DNA of 64,000 nucleotides from CAVQOB01 sp963714325 (GCA_963714325.1 CAVQOB010000006.1:193458-257457); one strand, 5' to 3'. Positions 17,564 through 27,663 are shown, counted from the first letter of the stretch. Translations and numbers: made by a program. Notes: a model not told the origin generated them from the sequence alone.

Positions 17564-18943
17564 GTGAACAGCCTGACGCAACCGACTGCAAAGGTCGTGC
17601 CGCTTGCTCCGCCTGCCGATGCGGCGGCGCACGCGGTTCCGTTGTCTAGTGCATTGATCGCAAACACGAATTCAACGGAAGTGCCGGGCTCAAAGGCAAC
17701 CCGCTCCGGCCTGTTCCCGATCGCTCTTGCGGCCATACTTTTGCTGTTTGGTGTTTCAGATCTGGCCTTGGAAGCCGTTGGCTATCGCTATCTTGGCACA
17801 GGTGGTCCGTTCTACCAGAAACTGCATCCCTCGACGTTCATTATCGCAGGCGCGATGCTCTTCATGATCATGCGCCACCGTCAGCCCCTCAACGACCTAC
17901 TGCGCATCATTCACGATTGGAGCGGCGCATCGCTGTTTCTGACCTTCGTCATGGTTCTGCAGGCCGTCATCCTGCTCAAGGGTTATCCACTTACCTACGC
18001 CATCGACACATTCCTGATCCCAGTGTTGCTTTTCTTTCTCCTGGTGCAACTCACTGCCGAGGAACGCCACAAACTGGCTTATGTAGTCCTCGCCATTTTC
18101 GCTGCCAACACCGCCGTCGGCTTCGGCGAGTATATATCCGGCGAGCGGATCCTCAGTCTCGAAGGCGGCAGCGACGTTGCCGAAAAAATCGCCGACAGTC
18201 TGGACTGGCGCCCAACGGCCATCTTCGGCCATCCGCTCCGCAATTCCTTCCTCACCGGCCTATGCGTGCTCGTTCTCCTGTTGACCAGCCTACCATTAAG
18301 GGCGCGCATGCTCTTCCTGGCCGTCCAACTGATCGCCATGCTGCTGTTCGGTGGCCGATCATCCATGGTCATCATTGTCGCCTTGATGCTGGTGATGGCC
18401 GCGATCGCGCTCTTTCGTGTATTGCTCGGCGCACGTTTTGGCATCACGGCGATCCCAAAAGTCATGGGTGGTCTCATCACGATGATCGGCTTGGTATTCG
18501 TCCTTATATCGTCCGGCGCCCTCGACAAAGTCATCGAACGCTTTGAATGGGACGAAAGCGCCGAGACGCGCGTCTCGGCCATCCGCATGTTCGAGCAATT
18601 CGAAACCGCCGATGTTCTCCTCGGCATTTCGCAAAGTCGCAAAGAAGCACTGCAGGTCATCTATGATACACAATTCGGCATCGAGATCTTCTGGCTCGCA
18701 TTCCTGATGGACTACGGCCTCATCATGCTCGCAGCCTTCGCCATCGCCCTCGGTTTCTTGATGCGCGACTACATCCGCGCTACCGCCCCCCACGCCGGCT
18801 GGCTGATCGCCTTCTTTCTGATCGGCATTTCAGCCTCCCTCGGTATCTCCGCGAAGGGCGTCCTGCTGACCCAGTTCACCGCCCTTGTCCTACTATTTTG
18901 CAGAGCCAGCCGACCGCAATCCAGCAATCAGCACGCTGCATAA
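17564..18943 (+). CDS. O-antigen/exopolysaccharide polymerase-like membrane protein
   Basis: Predicted integral membrane polymerase or ligase (Wzy/VpsF-like). The 459-residue protein has a soluble N-terminus of about 45 residues followed by some 10-11 hydrophobic segments with one larger periplasmic loop between them, the usual Wzy layout. Wzy proteins share little sequence, so the call rests on topology and on the neighbours. The start is GTG, and there is no competing ATG in frame nearby. It is followed 22 nt later by a glycosyltransferase and then a GH10 gene in an apparent operon. Confidence 0.75.
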   Translation: MNSLTQPTAKVVPLAPPADAAAHAVPLSSALIANTNSTEVPGSKATRSGLFPIALAAILLLFGVSDLALEAVGYRYLGTGGPFYQKLHPSTFIIAGAMLFMIMRHRQPLNDLLRIIHDWSGASLFLTFVMVLQAVILLKGYPLTYAIDTFLIPVLLFFLLVQLTAEERHKLAYVVLAIFAANTAVGFGEYISGERILSLEGGSDVAEKIADSLDWRPTAIFGHPLRNSFLTGLCVLVLLLTSLPLRARMLFLAVQLIAMLLFGGRSSMVIIVALMLVMAAIALFRVLLGARFGITAIPKVMGGLITMIGLVFVLISSGALDKVIERFEWDESAETRVSAIRMFEQFETADVLLGISQSRKEALQVIYDTQFGIEIFWLAFLMDYGLIMLAAFAIALGFLMRDYIRATAPHAGWLIAFFLIGISASLGISAKGVLLTQFTALVLLFCRASRPQSSNQHAA

Positions 18944-18965
18944 TATCGAGAACCTCGTCAATCGC

Positions 18966-20006
18966 ATGCACAAGCTCTTCGTCGACCTCACCCATCTCGG
19001 CCGCCATGTCACCGGCCTCGAACGCATCAGTATCGACCTGTTCGAGAAGGCAGCGTTCGAGGGGTTCACAATTGTGCCCGTTCGCTCCCGCGGCACGCTT
19101 GCGATGGTCTTCGTCCAGCAGGTCTGGCTGCCACTCCTGGCGCTACTGAACCCGCACGCTCTATTTGTCTTCCCCGGATTCCCGCCATCGCCGCTGTTTA
19201 CCTTCGTCCGCCGCCGCACTATCCTTTATGTCCACGACTTGTTTCTCATCACCCGCAAAGCCGATCTCAGTCTGAAAGCACGGCTCTACATGCGCTGGCC
19301 GTTTGCATTCGCCATCCGGCATCTCAGCCACTTTCTCGTCAACTCTGAGAAAACAGCCACCGAACTGCGCGCCCATGCCCAAGCGACAGCCAGCATCGAT
19401 CTCTACCGCCCGGAAGTGAAAAACATCTTCAATCTGCAGCCGCGCGATCACCGGCGTGCGCGACCCGAGAATACGCCGGTACGGATGGTCTCGTTGGGCA
19501 CCGTCGAACCCCGCAAGAACTACCGTGCCGCAATCGCCATCTGCGACGCTTTGCAGCAGCTCGGCCATCACGGTATCGAACTGCACATCATCGGCCGCCC
19601 GGGCTGGGGCGAGGACGCCGACGCCCTCGCCCGCGCGCCTGGCATCGTCATGCGTGGCTACCTGTCGATGGCCGACGTCAAAGCCACAATTGAGGCCGCC
19701 GATCTCTATCTGTGTACCTCGCATGACGAAGGCCTTGGCTTGCCCTTGCTCGAAGTACAGTATTCTGGCATTCCCGTCGTTGCCCCGGATGCGCCGGTCT
19801 TTCGTGAAGTCTTGGGTGGCTCAGCGATCTTTATCGAACCCGCTCGGCCAAATGAAGCAGCCCAGGTTATTGATCGGATCCTGCGCACCGGTGACAATGG
19901 GAGGCAAACTGCGCCATCGGCCAATCTCGTCCGTTGGACTAAGTCGGCCAAGTCAGACCGGCAGGCGGTCGCACTATTGTTCACGAGGCTCGCCACCACC
20001 GTGTGA
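18966..20006 (+). CDS. Glycosyltransferase, GT4 family
   Basis: Predicted retaining sugar transferase, 346 residues from ATG (product MHKLFVDLTHLGRH). The donor-binding half shows SLGTVEPRKNY near residue 175 and the EX7E segment SHDEGLGLPLLEVQYSGIPVV near 255, both classic GT4 marks. The N-terminal FVDLTHLGRHVTGLERI resembles acceptor domains of mannosyl- or rhamnosyl-type transferases. It lies 22 nt after the polymerase and 28 nt before the GH10 gene. Specificity is unknown. Confidence 0.9.
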   Translation: MHKLFVDLTHLGRHVTGLERISIDLFEKAAFEGFTIVPVRSRGTLAMVFVQQVWLPLLALLNPHALFVFPGFPPSPLFTFVRRRTILYVHDLFLITRKADLSLKARLYMRWPFAFAIRHLSHFLVNSEKTATELRAHAQATASIDLYRPEVKNIFNLQPRDHRRARPENTPVRMVSLGTVEPRKNYRAAIAICDALQQLGHHGIELHIIGRPGWGEDADALARAPGIVMRGYLSMADVKATIEAADLYLCTSHDEGLGLPLLEVQYSGIPVVAPDAPVFREVLGGSAIFIEPARPNEAAQVIDRILRTGDNGRQTAPSANLVRWTKSAKSDRQAVALLFTRLATTV

Positions 20007-20034
20007 GCTGCCAATCCAACCGGGAGCGCTGGGA

Positions 20035-21162
20035 GTGCGAGGCTGGCCAAACATCTCTCGCCGCGCAGCGCTCCAGCTTCTCCCGGCTGCAGCGCTGGCG
20101 ACACACCTGCCGGTGACCGAAGTCACAGCCCAAACAAGCGCTCGATCCCTCGGCGCCATCGCCGCCGAGCGCGGCCTGCTGTTTGGCGCATCGTTCGCCA
20201 CCCACGAACTCGACAAGCCAGCTGGCGCCCAATACGCCGCCATGTATCTGGCCGACGCCCGGATCCTCACCTCAGAACTCGAATTCAAAATGTCATCGTT
20301 GCGCCCCAGGCCGGGAGCGATCAATTTTGACTATGCTGATCGCTTCATGACGTTCGCCGCCAAAGCCGGCATGCTAACACGCGGCCACACCCTGATCTGG
20401 AACGATGACTTGCCGGATTGGATCAAGGCCATCTCCAGCACTGACGTCACGCGACTGCTCGACGCGCACCTGACCGCCGTCATGACGCGCTACAAAGGCC
20501 GGGTGCATTCCTGGGATGTCGTCAACGAACCGATCGCGCCTTGGGAAAACACACCGGGAAAGATGCGTTCCGGGCCATTCTTTGCAGCCCTCGGTCGCGG
20601 TTACATCGATCGCAGCTTCCGCCTGGCGCGCCAACTTGATCCAGCAGCAAAACTCGTCCTCAACGAACAATCGACTGATCGCTATGACGACTACGGCAAA
20701 TCCTTCCGTGATAACTTTGCAAATCTTGTCGACACGCTGCTGAGTGCAGGCGTACCGATCGACGCCATCGGCCTGCAATGTCACCTGATGCCATCGAAGC
20801 CCTTCGACTTTGAGGATTATGCCCGTTACATTGAGCGGTTCACGCGGGCAGGTCTCGAGATCCACATCACTGAGCTTGACATCGAAGACGCTGAAGCAGG
20901 CCAACCGCCCGCTGAACGTGATGTTCAGATCGCCAGAACGTATGGACAGTTCCTCGGCGCGGTCCTACAGAACAAGCGCATCACGCAATTGATCATGTGG
21001 CAGTTCGGTGATCACCACAGCTGGTACCACTATCAAGCGATGGCAAACGGCCTCGCCAACCCAGCGCAATGGCCACGACCACTCCTCTACGATGGCAACT
21101 ATCAGAAGAAGCCGGCCTGGAACGCAGTCGCCGCCGCCCTGACCCATATGCCGCCGCGCTGA
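20035..21162 (+). CDS. Tat-exported GH10 family glycoside hydrolase (endo-1,4-beta-xylanase-like)
   Basis: Retaining endo-glycosidase of family GH10. The acid/base Glu165 lies in WDVVNEP and the nucleophile Glu280 in HITELD; SELEFKMSSLRP (80-91) and RGHTLIWNDDLPDW (116-129) are the conserved substrate-cleft blocks. The usual His of RGHTLVWH is Asn here. The N-terminus ISRRAALQLLPAAALA is a twin-arginine signal. The start is a GTG preceded by GGGAG; without it the reading frame runs far into the upstream gene. Position in a polysaccharide operon suggests that it trims or releases the self-made polymer rather than degrading plant xylan. Confidence 0.9.
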   Translation: MRGWPNISRRAALQLLPAAALATHLPVTEVTAQTSARSLGAIAAERGLLFGASFATHELDKPAGAQYAAMYLADARILTSELEFKMSSLRPRPGAINFDYADRFMTFAAKAGMLTRGHTLIWNDDLPDWIKAISSTDVTRLLDAHLTAVMTRYKGRVHSWDVVNEPIAPWENTPGKMRSGPFFAALGRGYIDRSFRLARQLDPAAKLVLNEQSTDRYDDYGKSFRDNFANLVDTLLSAGVPIDAIGLQCHLMPSKPFDFEDYARYIERFTRAGLEIHITELDIEDAEAGQPPAERDVQIARTYGQFLGAVLQNKRITQLIMWQFGDHHSWYHYQAMANGLANPAQWPRPLLYDGNYQKKPAWNAVAAALTHMPPR

Positions 21163-21226
21163 CCGGGCCATTGTCCGGCAAAGTGGAAGCCGGTCCGTCG
21201 AAGACAAAGCGACAGCCAATAGCGTC

Positions 21227-22714
21227 TCAAGTTGGCGGGCTGAAAGCGTCGATCACTTCCAGGCCAGCCGCATAGTTTAGTGTATGCACGCCTTTCACGA
21301 GGGATCCCCGTGCTGCCTTGACGCTGACGACTGCACTTTGCCGATACGCATCCCCGCTCAATGCATCGACGCGGCACAGCGTCATGCCAGACCCATAGCC
21401 GTCCGTGCAATCTTGCGCCGGACGCCATAACACGCCGTTGCGCACTTCCATCGCGCCTGCGGGCCGCGCCGAGCGGGCATCGACCACAACCGGATTGAAT
21501 GGATGCGGTTGAAAGGGCCCGAACGGCGATGGACCATGATACAAACTCAACGCATCCCAGCACGTGCTCTGCCAATGGCGCGATCCGGCAAACAGCCACC
21601 AGCGGTCGCCATGCAGCACCAGCGTTGCATCATCGACAGCGACATCTGCAAGAATGGTCGCATGATGCACCCATCTGTCGGGAAACCGCGCCGCCCGGTA
21701 AATATCAACCGTTCGGTTTGCCGACAATTCCGGCATCATGAACACGTGGCCCTCATGTTCGAAGAGGAACGGATAGGAGAGGTGATGCGGCCGCTCCAGC
21801 ACCACGACCGGCTTTGACAACGTGCCGTCCGCCGCGATGGTGAACGCCGAGATGACGCCCTTGCCTTCTCGTTCAACGAAGTCCTCGCAGAGGACATGAT
21901 GCACGCCATCGTGCCATCTAACGAAGGGATCGGCGTACCAACGATCCTTGTCGTTGGGCAACCATCGATAGGCATCCAGCGACAGGCGGAAATCATCGCG
22001 GACGCCAGACTGCGCCACACGTCGCCAACCAATGCGCCAACGCAGCCGTTCCCCTTGCGCCTGCGCTATCCGGCCGCGCACCTTGCCGCCGACTGCGCTT
22101 CTGAAAAATCCGGCCGCCGTCACGCCGCGACCGCGCTCCAGATAGGTCCGTGGGATCGCCTCTGGAAATGCCCCAATGCGCTGCTCGACGACGCCTAGGA
22201 TCAATTCACCGACGCGCGAAAAGACAGACTCAAGCCCGCGCGACAGCTGATCCGGCTTGTCGTTCGCCGGCAACGCCGCAAAAGGTATTGCCGGTCGCGC
22301 TGAGTCATGGACCTGGATGAACGGCAGGCGCCCAGCCAGTAGTGCAGTGACTACCGCCAGTACGCCGGTTTGACCATCATAGTGCGGCCGGATCGTTCTG
22401 AGAGCTCCGGGTACAGCGCCTTGCCCGCCACCGGCCAAGTCAATCACGACATCGATGCGCGCGCCCGCCGGCACATCCGGGAATGCAACCATCGCAGATG
22501 GGCCATCCAGCGCGGCCACGCTCGCTCCATGGCCAACCCTTCGGAAAAACCGGCGCTCAGCGCGCAGCAGCGCTTTGATCGGCGCCGGCAACCCTGCTCC
22601 CGGCGCGACAAAACGCACAAAGACGTTATGCTGGCCCTCATTCACCAACGCTTGCGCGAGCAGCTGATGCCAATACCATAAGGCGTTGGGATCGATCAAC
22701 AGAACGACTTGCAT
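21227..22714 (-). CDS. GINT1-N-like protein (glucosamine inositolphosphorylceramide transferase family)
   Basis: The 495-residue protein has two parts. Residues 1-220 resemble a formyltransferase/glycosyl-acceptor-like Rossmann region (MQVVLLIDPNALWYWHQLL). Residues about 235-495 match a beta-propeller-like domain related to the N-terminus of plant glucosamine inositolphosphorylceramide transferase: RWYADPFVRWHDGVHHVLCED, HHLSYPFLFEHEGHVFMMPE and HPFNPVVVDARSARPAGAM are the repeated blade motifs, reminiscent of GH43/GH32 folds. No signal peptide. Biochemical role is unknown; context suggests transfer or modification of a sugar on the polysaccharide unit. Confidence 0.75.
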   Translation of the reverse strand: MQVVLLIDPNALWYWHQLLAQALVNEGQHNVFVRFVAPGAGLPAPIKALLRAERRFFRRVGHGASVAALDGPSAMVAFPDVPAGARIDVVIDLAGGGQGAVPGALRTIRPHYDGQTGVLAVVTALLAGRLPFIQVHDSARPAIPFAALPANDKPDQLSRGLESVFSRVGELILGVVEQRIGAFPEAIPRTYLERGRGVTAAGFFRSAVGGKVRGRIAQAQGERLRWRIGWRRVAQSGVRDDFRLSLDAYRWLPNDKDRWYADPFVRWHDGVHHVLCEDFVEREGKGVISAFTIAADGTLSKPVVVLERPHHLSYPFLFEHEGHVFMMPELSANRTVDIYRAARFPDRWVHHATILADVAVDDATLVLHGDRWWLFAGSRHWQSTCWDALSLYHGPSPFGPFQPHPFNPVVVDARSARPAGAMEVRNGVLWRPAQDCTDGYGSGMTLCRVDALSGDAYRQSAVVSVKAARGSLVKGVHTLNYAAGLEVIDAFSPPT

Positions 22715-23032
22715 GTGCGGTCACACCTTCCCCGTCGATGTCATGCCAGCATGCCGAGCCCCACGTATGCAACTCAAACTGAACCGCACTCCACTACGAC
22801 GCATCACTGCCAATCGTCCCCGAGTGACACCGAGCCTGATGAACCATCCTGACGAACCATGTTGCATCACCCTTGCAAACGTCGCCGGCAGACCAACCAA
22901 CGATCTGTTAACGGCCCGACGCAAGATATGGCCAACTTGCGCTCACAACCCAAGTAAAAAGCAACACGCGCATGCTATGTCGAGCACCCTGAACCGCGAA
23001 TTCCGCACGCTACCGAGAATTCATCTGAGATC
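22715..23032. other. Divergent intergenic region without a visible gene
   Basis: The 318 bp between the leftward GINT1-like gene and the rightward glycosyltransferase are poorer in GC than the neighbours and hold no convincing reading frame, tRNA or strong hairpin. It must contain both promoters; I cannot place them with confidence. Confidence 0.5.
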
Positions 23033-24139
23033 ATGCAGAAACGCAAATACCTCTTCTACACCTACGCGCTCGTCGATGGCGGTGCCGAACGTGTCTGGGC
23101 GGCCTTGGCTTCCGAGCTTGCGCGCCGTGGTCACGAGGTGCTGTTCGTCATCGACTATGACGCAATCATCGAACCGCTCGAATTGCATCACGCCGTCCGC
23201 CGAACGACGCTCGGTGGCAGCCATGCTACGACTGTGCGCCGCTTGGCTTCGCTGCTGCGTGCCGAAAAGCCCGATGTCGCATTTGGTGCTGTTGCTGGCT
23301 CTGACCTGAAACTCGTCATCGCGCGGCTGCTTGCACGCGCGCCGACACGCCTTATCATTTCATTTCACGGCTTCTTGGAGCATGAAACCGGCTGGTTGAG
23401 CTGGCTGACGCACGTCTCTGTGCCCCTACTTAGCCGCATCGCCGACCGCACCGTCTGCGTTTCGGACGGGATGAAGAAAAACCTCATCACCAGATGGCGC
23501 GCTGCCCGCCAGCAGACCGTCTGCGTCCACAACCCTGTTGTCTTTCCCGCGATGCCGAACCGCGACACGCGCAACGCGTTCAACGATCGCCCGAATGCCA
23601 TCGTCTCGATGGGCCGCCTGGTGCCGGAAAAAGGCTTTGATGTCCTGCTGCGTGCGATGGCACGCCTGAAGACAACGGACGCGACGCTCACAATTCTCGG
23701 CGATGGCCCTGAACGCGCCCGCCTTGAGGGCATCATCAAGCAGTTGCAACTTGAAAATCGCGTCACGCTCGCGGGCTTCCAGCGCGATATCTGGCCATTC
23801 CTCGATCGAGCCAAATGCCTCGCTCACGCTGCCTATTCGGAGGCGTTTGGTCTGGTCATCGTGGAAGCCCTGGCGCGCGGCCTGCCGGTCGTCGCTGTCA
23901 ACAGCGACGGACCTTCGGAAATTCTCAATCACCCGGACCTCGGCCGCATCGTCCCGCCACACGATGAGGCGGCGATGGCCGAGGCTATTGATGCTGTGTT
24001 GCGTTGCCCTGGCGATCCCGCGCCCCGCGTTGCTCGTGCCGCTGAATTTTCATTGGATGTCGGCGCCGATGCCTACGAGGGACTGGCGGAAACGGTGATA
24101 GCAGAGCACGCCGCCCGCACAAGCGCGCGCAAGATTTAA
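23033..24139 (+). CDS. Glycosyltransferase, GT4 family
   Basis: Predicted sugar transferase of 368 residues with both GT-B halves. The N-terminal YALVDGGAERVWAALASELARRGHEV is the Gly-rich acceptor loop of GT4 enzymes; the C-terminal half has SMGRLVPEKGFDVLLRAM near residue 193 and the EX7E segment SEAFGLVIVEALARGLPVV near 270. It resembles GalNAc/glucosyl-type transferases from capsule clusters, but donor and acceptor cannot be assigned. It ends 5 bp before the convergent CelD-like gene. Confidence 0.92.
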   Translation: MQKRKYLFYTYALVDGGAERVWAALASELARRGHEVLFVIDYDAIIEPLELHHAVRRTTLGGSHATTVRRLASLLRAEKPDVAFGAVAGSDLKLVIARLLARAPTRLIISFHGFLEHETGWLSWLTHVSVPLLSRIADRTVCVSDGMKKNLITRWRAARQQTVCVHNPVVFPAMPNRDTRNAFNDRPNAIVSMGRLVPEKGFDVLLRAMARLKTTDATLTILGDGPERARLEGIIKQLQLENRVTLAGFQRDIWPFLDRAKCLAHAAYSEAFGLVIVEALARGLPVVAVNSDGPSEILNHPDLGRIVPPHDEAAMAEAIDAVLRCPGDPAPRVARAAEFSLDVGADAYEGLAETVIAEHAARTSARKI

Positions 24140-24144
24140 CGACG

Positions 24145-25326
24145 TCAAACCTCCGTTGCGCGGTCCTGTTTACCGCCGCGGACCAACGCTTTTAGGCGCG
24201 GATACTGGCGTAAAACGCCCTTGGCGCGCGCCTGCAATACTGCTGGTGCTCCGTGCCAGGACAGTGCTTGTGTCACCTCCGTCAATACGACCGGTGTCGC
24301 GCCAAGGCGCCGCTTATAAGGATATTCACCCGTCGTGAAATCGAAACTACGGCGACCGTCCGCAAACAATGCATGCATCGTGCGTTCGATCACCAGCCGC
24401 CCCGGTGAACAATTGCGCCATTCGCCGCCCGCCGTGCCAAGACGCACCATCGCGTAGCGGGTTCCGTCAGCAATCCCGAGCAATCCCGCAACTACTTCAT
24501 CGCCGGCTGTCAAGGCCGTCAGCATCACCTGCCCATCGCCCAAATGATCGGCCACCAGCTTGCGATACAGCGCCGCGTTGTGCGCTTCATCAAGTGTATA
24601 GGGCAAGCCAAGCTCGGCGATCCTCTCCGCCTGCAATCGCTCCAGGCCGGTCAATACGTGCTGCGCACGCTGCAGATCGAACACGCGCTCGAATCGGGCA
24701 CCCTCGTGCCGCTCGAACACGCGCAAAATCCGGCCAAGCTCTTTCCGGAACATGCGTTCCAACGACTTGAGATAACCCTCCCAGGTCCCGGAAATGATGA
24801 CGATGTTTCCGATCAACGTTGATGGTTGCGCACCGGGCAACGCAGCCAACGGATTAGCGACACCGGCGACCTCATGCGGCATTTTCTCAAGGCGCACGAG
24901 CGCCGCGGCCGGCAATGCCGCTTTGACCGCACGCCACAAGGCGACCGGCGCTAACGCCTCGGAGCCAATCGCCACTCGGAAAATGACCGGCGCATTGTAG
25001 TCCGTTACTCCGAGATCCGCGAATGTGATGACCGGTATCTTGCCTTGTCGCGAGAGGACCAAAGGCAATAGTACGATCGGTTGGCCCGTCAGCCGGTCTC
25101 GAACCACCACCAGCAGCGCTTCGAGACCAGTCTGCCGGCCAACCGTCGCGTACCAGGCAGCAAGCCAGGTCCGCCCTTGAAACGGCGTCGCGGTGACCGC
25201 CGGATCATCAGATTGCGGCCACCAGTCAGCGACGTCAGCCCATGCCCGATAGACGTCGACGCCCATACCCGATGTACCGCGCGAAGGCGTTGCGGCGACT
25301 TCTTCCTCCGCTCTTGCTTCTTGCAT
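24145..25326 (-). CDS. CelD/BcsL-like GNAT acyltransferase
   Basis: Predicted acyl- or aminoacyl-CoA-type transferase of the BioF2/FemAB-like GNAT fold, often found in exopolysaccharide and cellulose clusters, where it is thought to decorate the polymer. The 393-residue protein has the N-terminal block ATPFQGRTWLAAWYATVG (about 45-62), a central block with RIAELGLPYTL, and the C-terminal SPGRLVIERTMHALFADGRRSFDFTTGEYPYKRRLG segments compared across this family. An ATG was preferred to a TTG two codons upstream. Target not identifiable. Confidence 0.82.
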   Translation of the reverse strand: MQEARAEEEVAATPSRGTSGMGVDVYRAWADVADWWPQSDDPAVTATPFQGRTWLAAWYATVGRQTGLEALLVVVRDRLTGQPIVLLPLVLSRQGKIPVITFADLGVTDYNAPVIFRVAIGSEALAPVALWRAVKAALPAAALVRLEKMPHEVAGVANPLAALPGAQPSTLIGNIVIISGTWEGYLKSLERMFRKELGRILRVFERHEGARFERVFDLQRAQHVLTGLERLQAERIAELGLPYTLDEAHNAALYRKLVADHLGDGQVMLTALTAGDEVVAGLLGIADGTRYAMVRLGTAGGEWRNCSPGRLVIERTMHALFADGRRSFDFTTGEYPYKRRLGATPVVLTEVTQALSWHGAPAVLQARAKGVLRQYPRLKALVRGGKQDRATEV

Positions 25327-25460
25327 ACTCAATCAAGTCCCCATCAGGCTAGGCAGCACCCCAACGCCCTGCAAATCGAGTGCCAAGCGAGAGATTAGAG
25401 CGCGCACCTGCCGCACCTATTCCAAGTCGCCTGATCAGGGATGGTTTACCTCTTCGCACG

Positions 25461-27537
25461 CTACCCGCCTGCCCGATCATCAAGTCCGCGCTTCGCCAAC
25501 AGGGCATCCACTGCCGGCAGCTTGCCGCGAAATGCGAGATAGGCGTCCGTTGCGTCCTGGCGTCCACCAGCGGAGTAAATATGATCGTGCAAGCGCTTGG
25601 CGACCCCCGGGTCGAAGATATCGCTCTTTTCCTCGAACGCGCGGAACGCATCAGCATCGAGGACTTCTGACCACATATAGCTATAATATCCCGCCGCATA
25701 CCCCCCGGTGATGTGCTGAAAATGCGTGGGCCGATGCCGCATGGTGATCTCTTCCGGCATGCCGATGCTCGCCAGCGTCTGCGCCTCCAGCTGATCGACA
25801 TCAACGGTGTCGGTGTTCTCCAGCGTATGCACTTTGAGATCGAACAGTGACGACGCCAGATATTCGACTGTGCTGAACCCCTGATTGAAATTGCGCGCCG
25901 CCGCCAGCCGCTCGATCATCGCATCCGGCATCGGCTCGTCCGTCGCCACATGTCGGGCGAAACGCTTGAGGACTTGCGGTTGTCCCAGCCAATGCTCGTA
26001 AAGCTGCGATGGCAGTTCGACGAAATCGCGACTGACACTCGTTCCGGCAACCGAAGGGTACGTGACGTTCGACAGCAGCCCATGCAGTCCATGTCCGAAT
26101 TCGTGAAACAGTGTTCGTGCGTCGTCCATGCTGAGCAACGCCGGTTCGCCAGGTGCCGCCTTGGTGAAGTTCATCACATTGATGATGATCGGCGTTTCGG
26201 GTTTACGCGCGTCGACAGACAATCGGCTTTGCCCGCGAAACGCTGTCATCCAAGCGCCCGATCGCTTTGACGGCCGCGCGAAATAGTCGCCGAGGAACAA
26301 ACCGACATGACGGCCATCCCGGTTCTTGACTTCGTATACCCGCACTTCCGGGTTGTAAGCGGGAATGTCGTGGCGGATTGTGAACGTCAGGCCAAACAAC
26401 CGCGTCGCGCAATCGAACGCCGCCTCGATCATGCGGTCGAGCTGCAGATAGGGTTTAATGACCGCTGCATCGAGGTCATAGCGTGCTTTGCGCACCCGCT
26501 CCGAATAGTAACGCCAGTCCCAGGCCGCAATCGCGAAATTCCCGCCTTCCGCCCGTGCCGCTTCTTGCAACGTGTCACGCTCGGCGATCGCCCGCGTCCG
26601 CGCCGGCGGCCAGACCTTCATCAGTAGATCTTGCACGGCAGCTGGCGTTTTCGCCATCGTGAACTCGAGACTTAAATCGGCAAAACTCTTGAAGCCAAGC
26701 AACTTTGCCTGCTCGTTGCGCAGTCGCAGAATCTCCGCCATCCCCGATCGGTTGTCGGTCTCCCCGCCGTTGCGTCCGCGCGCGCTCCACGCCTTGAACG
26801 CCTTTTCGCGCAGATCCCGGCGATCAGAATATTCGAGAAACGGTTCAATAGACGAACGCGACAGGGTAATCACATGCTTGCCCGGAAACCCACGCTCCTC
26901 CGCCGTCTGCCGCGCGACCGCTCGCAGCGAGGGCGACAACCCCGCCAGATCCTTCTCGCCATCCAGCACGAGCGTATAATTCTGCTCGTCTTTGAGAACA
27001 TTTTGACTGAACCCGGTCGTCAAGGTTGAAAGCCGTTCGGCGATCGCCTTCAATCGCGCTTTTTCAGCTGTATTGAGTTCGGGCGCCGGCTTTGACAAAC
27101 GCCCGATGATAGCGCTTCAACACTTCGATTTGCTCACCCGTCAGGCCAAGCGTATCCTTGGCGGACATGAGCGCGTCGATCCGCTTCCACAGCGCTTCGT
27201 TCTGATACATGCGCATCCGATAGCCTGTGAGCTTCGGCATAATGTTGCGCTCAAGCGCCTGCATCTCGGGCGTCGTGTCTGTACCTGACAGATTGAAGAA
27301 CACGCTCGATACCCGTCGTAGCGTCTCGCCGCCCGCCTCCAGCACATCGATCGTATTGGCAAATGTCGCGGGCTGAACTTGCCCGGCAATCCGCGCGATC
27401 TCTGCCTCGCCTTCCGCCATGCCGGCTTCGAATGCTGGCAGATAATGCTCCAGCTTGATCGCCGCAAACGGCGGCATCTCGAACAGTGTTGCGGAGGGGC
27501 GGAGGAATGGATTGTTCGCATTTGCGGCAGTCGACAT
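25461..27537 (-). pseudogene. M3 family zinc peptidase (Dcp-like) split by a frameshift
   Basis: Peptidyl-dipeptidase/oligopeptidase of family M3. The N-terminal part (from ATG at 27537, preceded by GGAGG) reads MSTAANANNPFLRPSATLF through YHRAFVKAGAR and then hits a stop at 27064. The rest continues in another frame from ELNTAEKARLKAIAERLS to the C-terminus and includes the zinc site HEFGHGLHG. Deleting one A in the run CGAACTC (near 27078) joins both into about 692 codons, the normal Dcp length. As written, the enzyme is broken unless the downstream half is made from an internal start; a homopolymer read error is possible. Confidence 0.88.
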
Positions 27538-27663
27538 GGAACCTCCAATGTTGGATTGCGCCAGCCTCTTGGCCTTTGACGCCGTCTCTGCCATGTAACT
27601 ACGTTCCTTATGTGTTCCGAGTCGAGAGGGGAATTATCGCCCGTCTTTCAACCCAGGGGAAAC

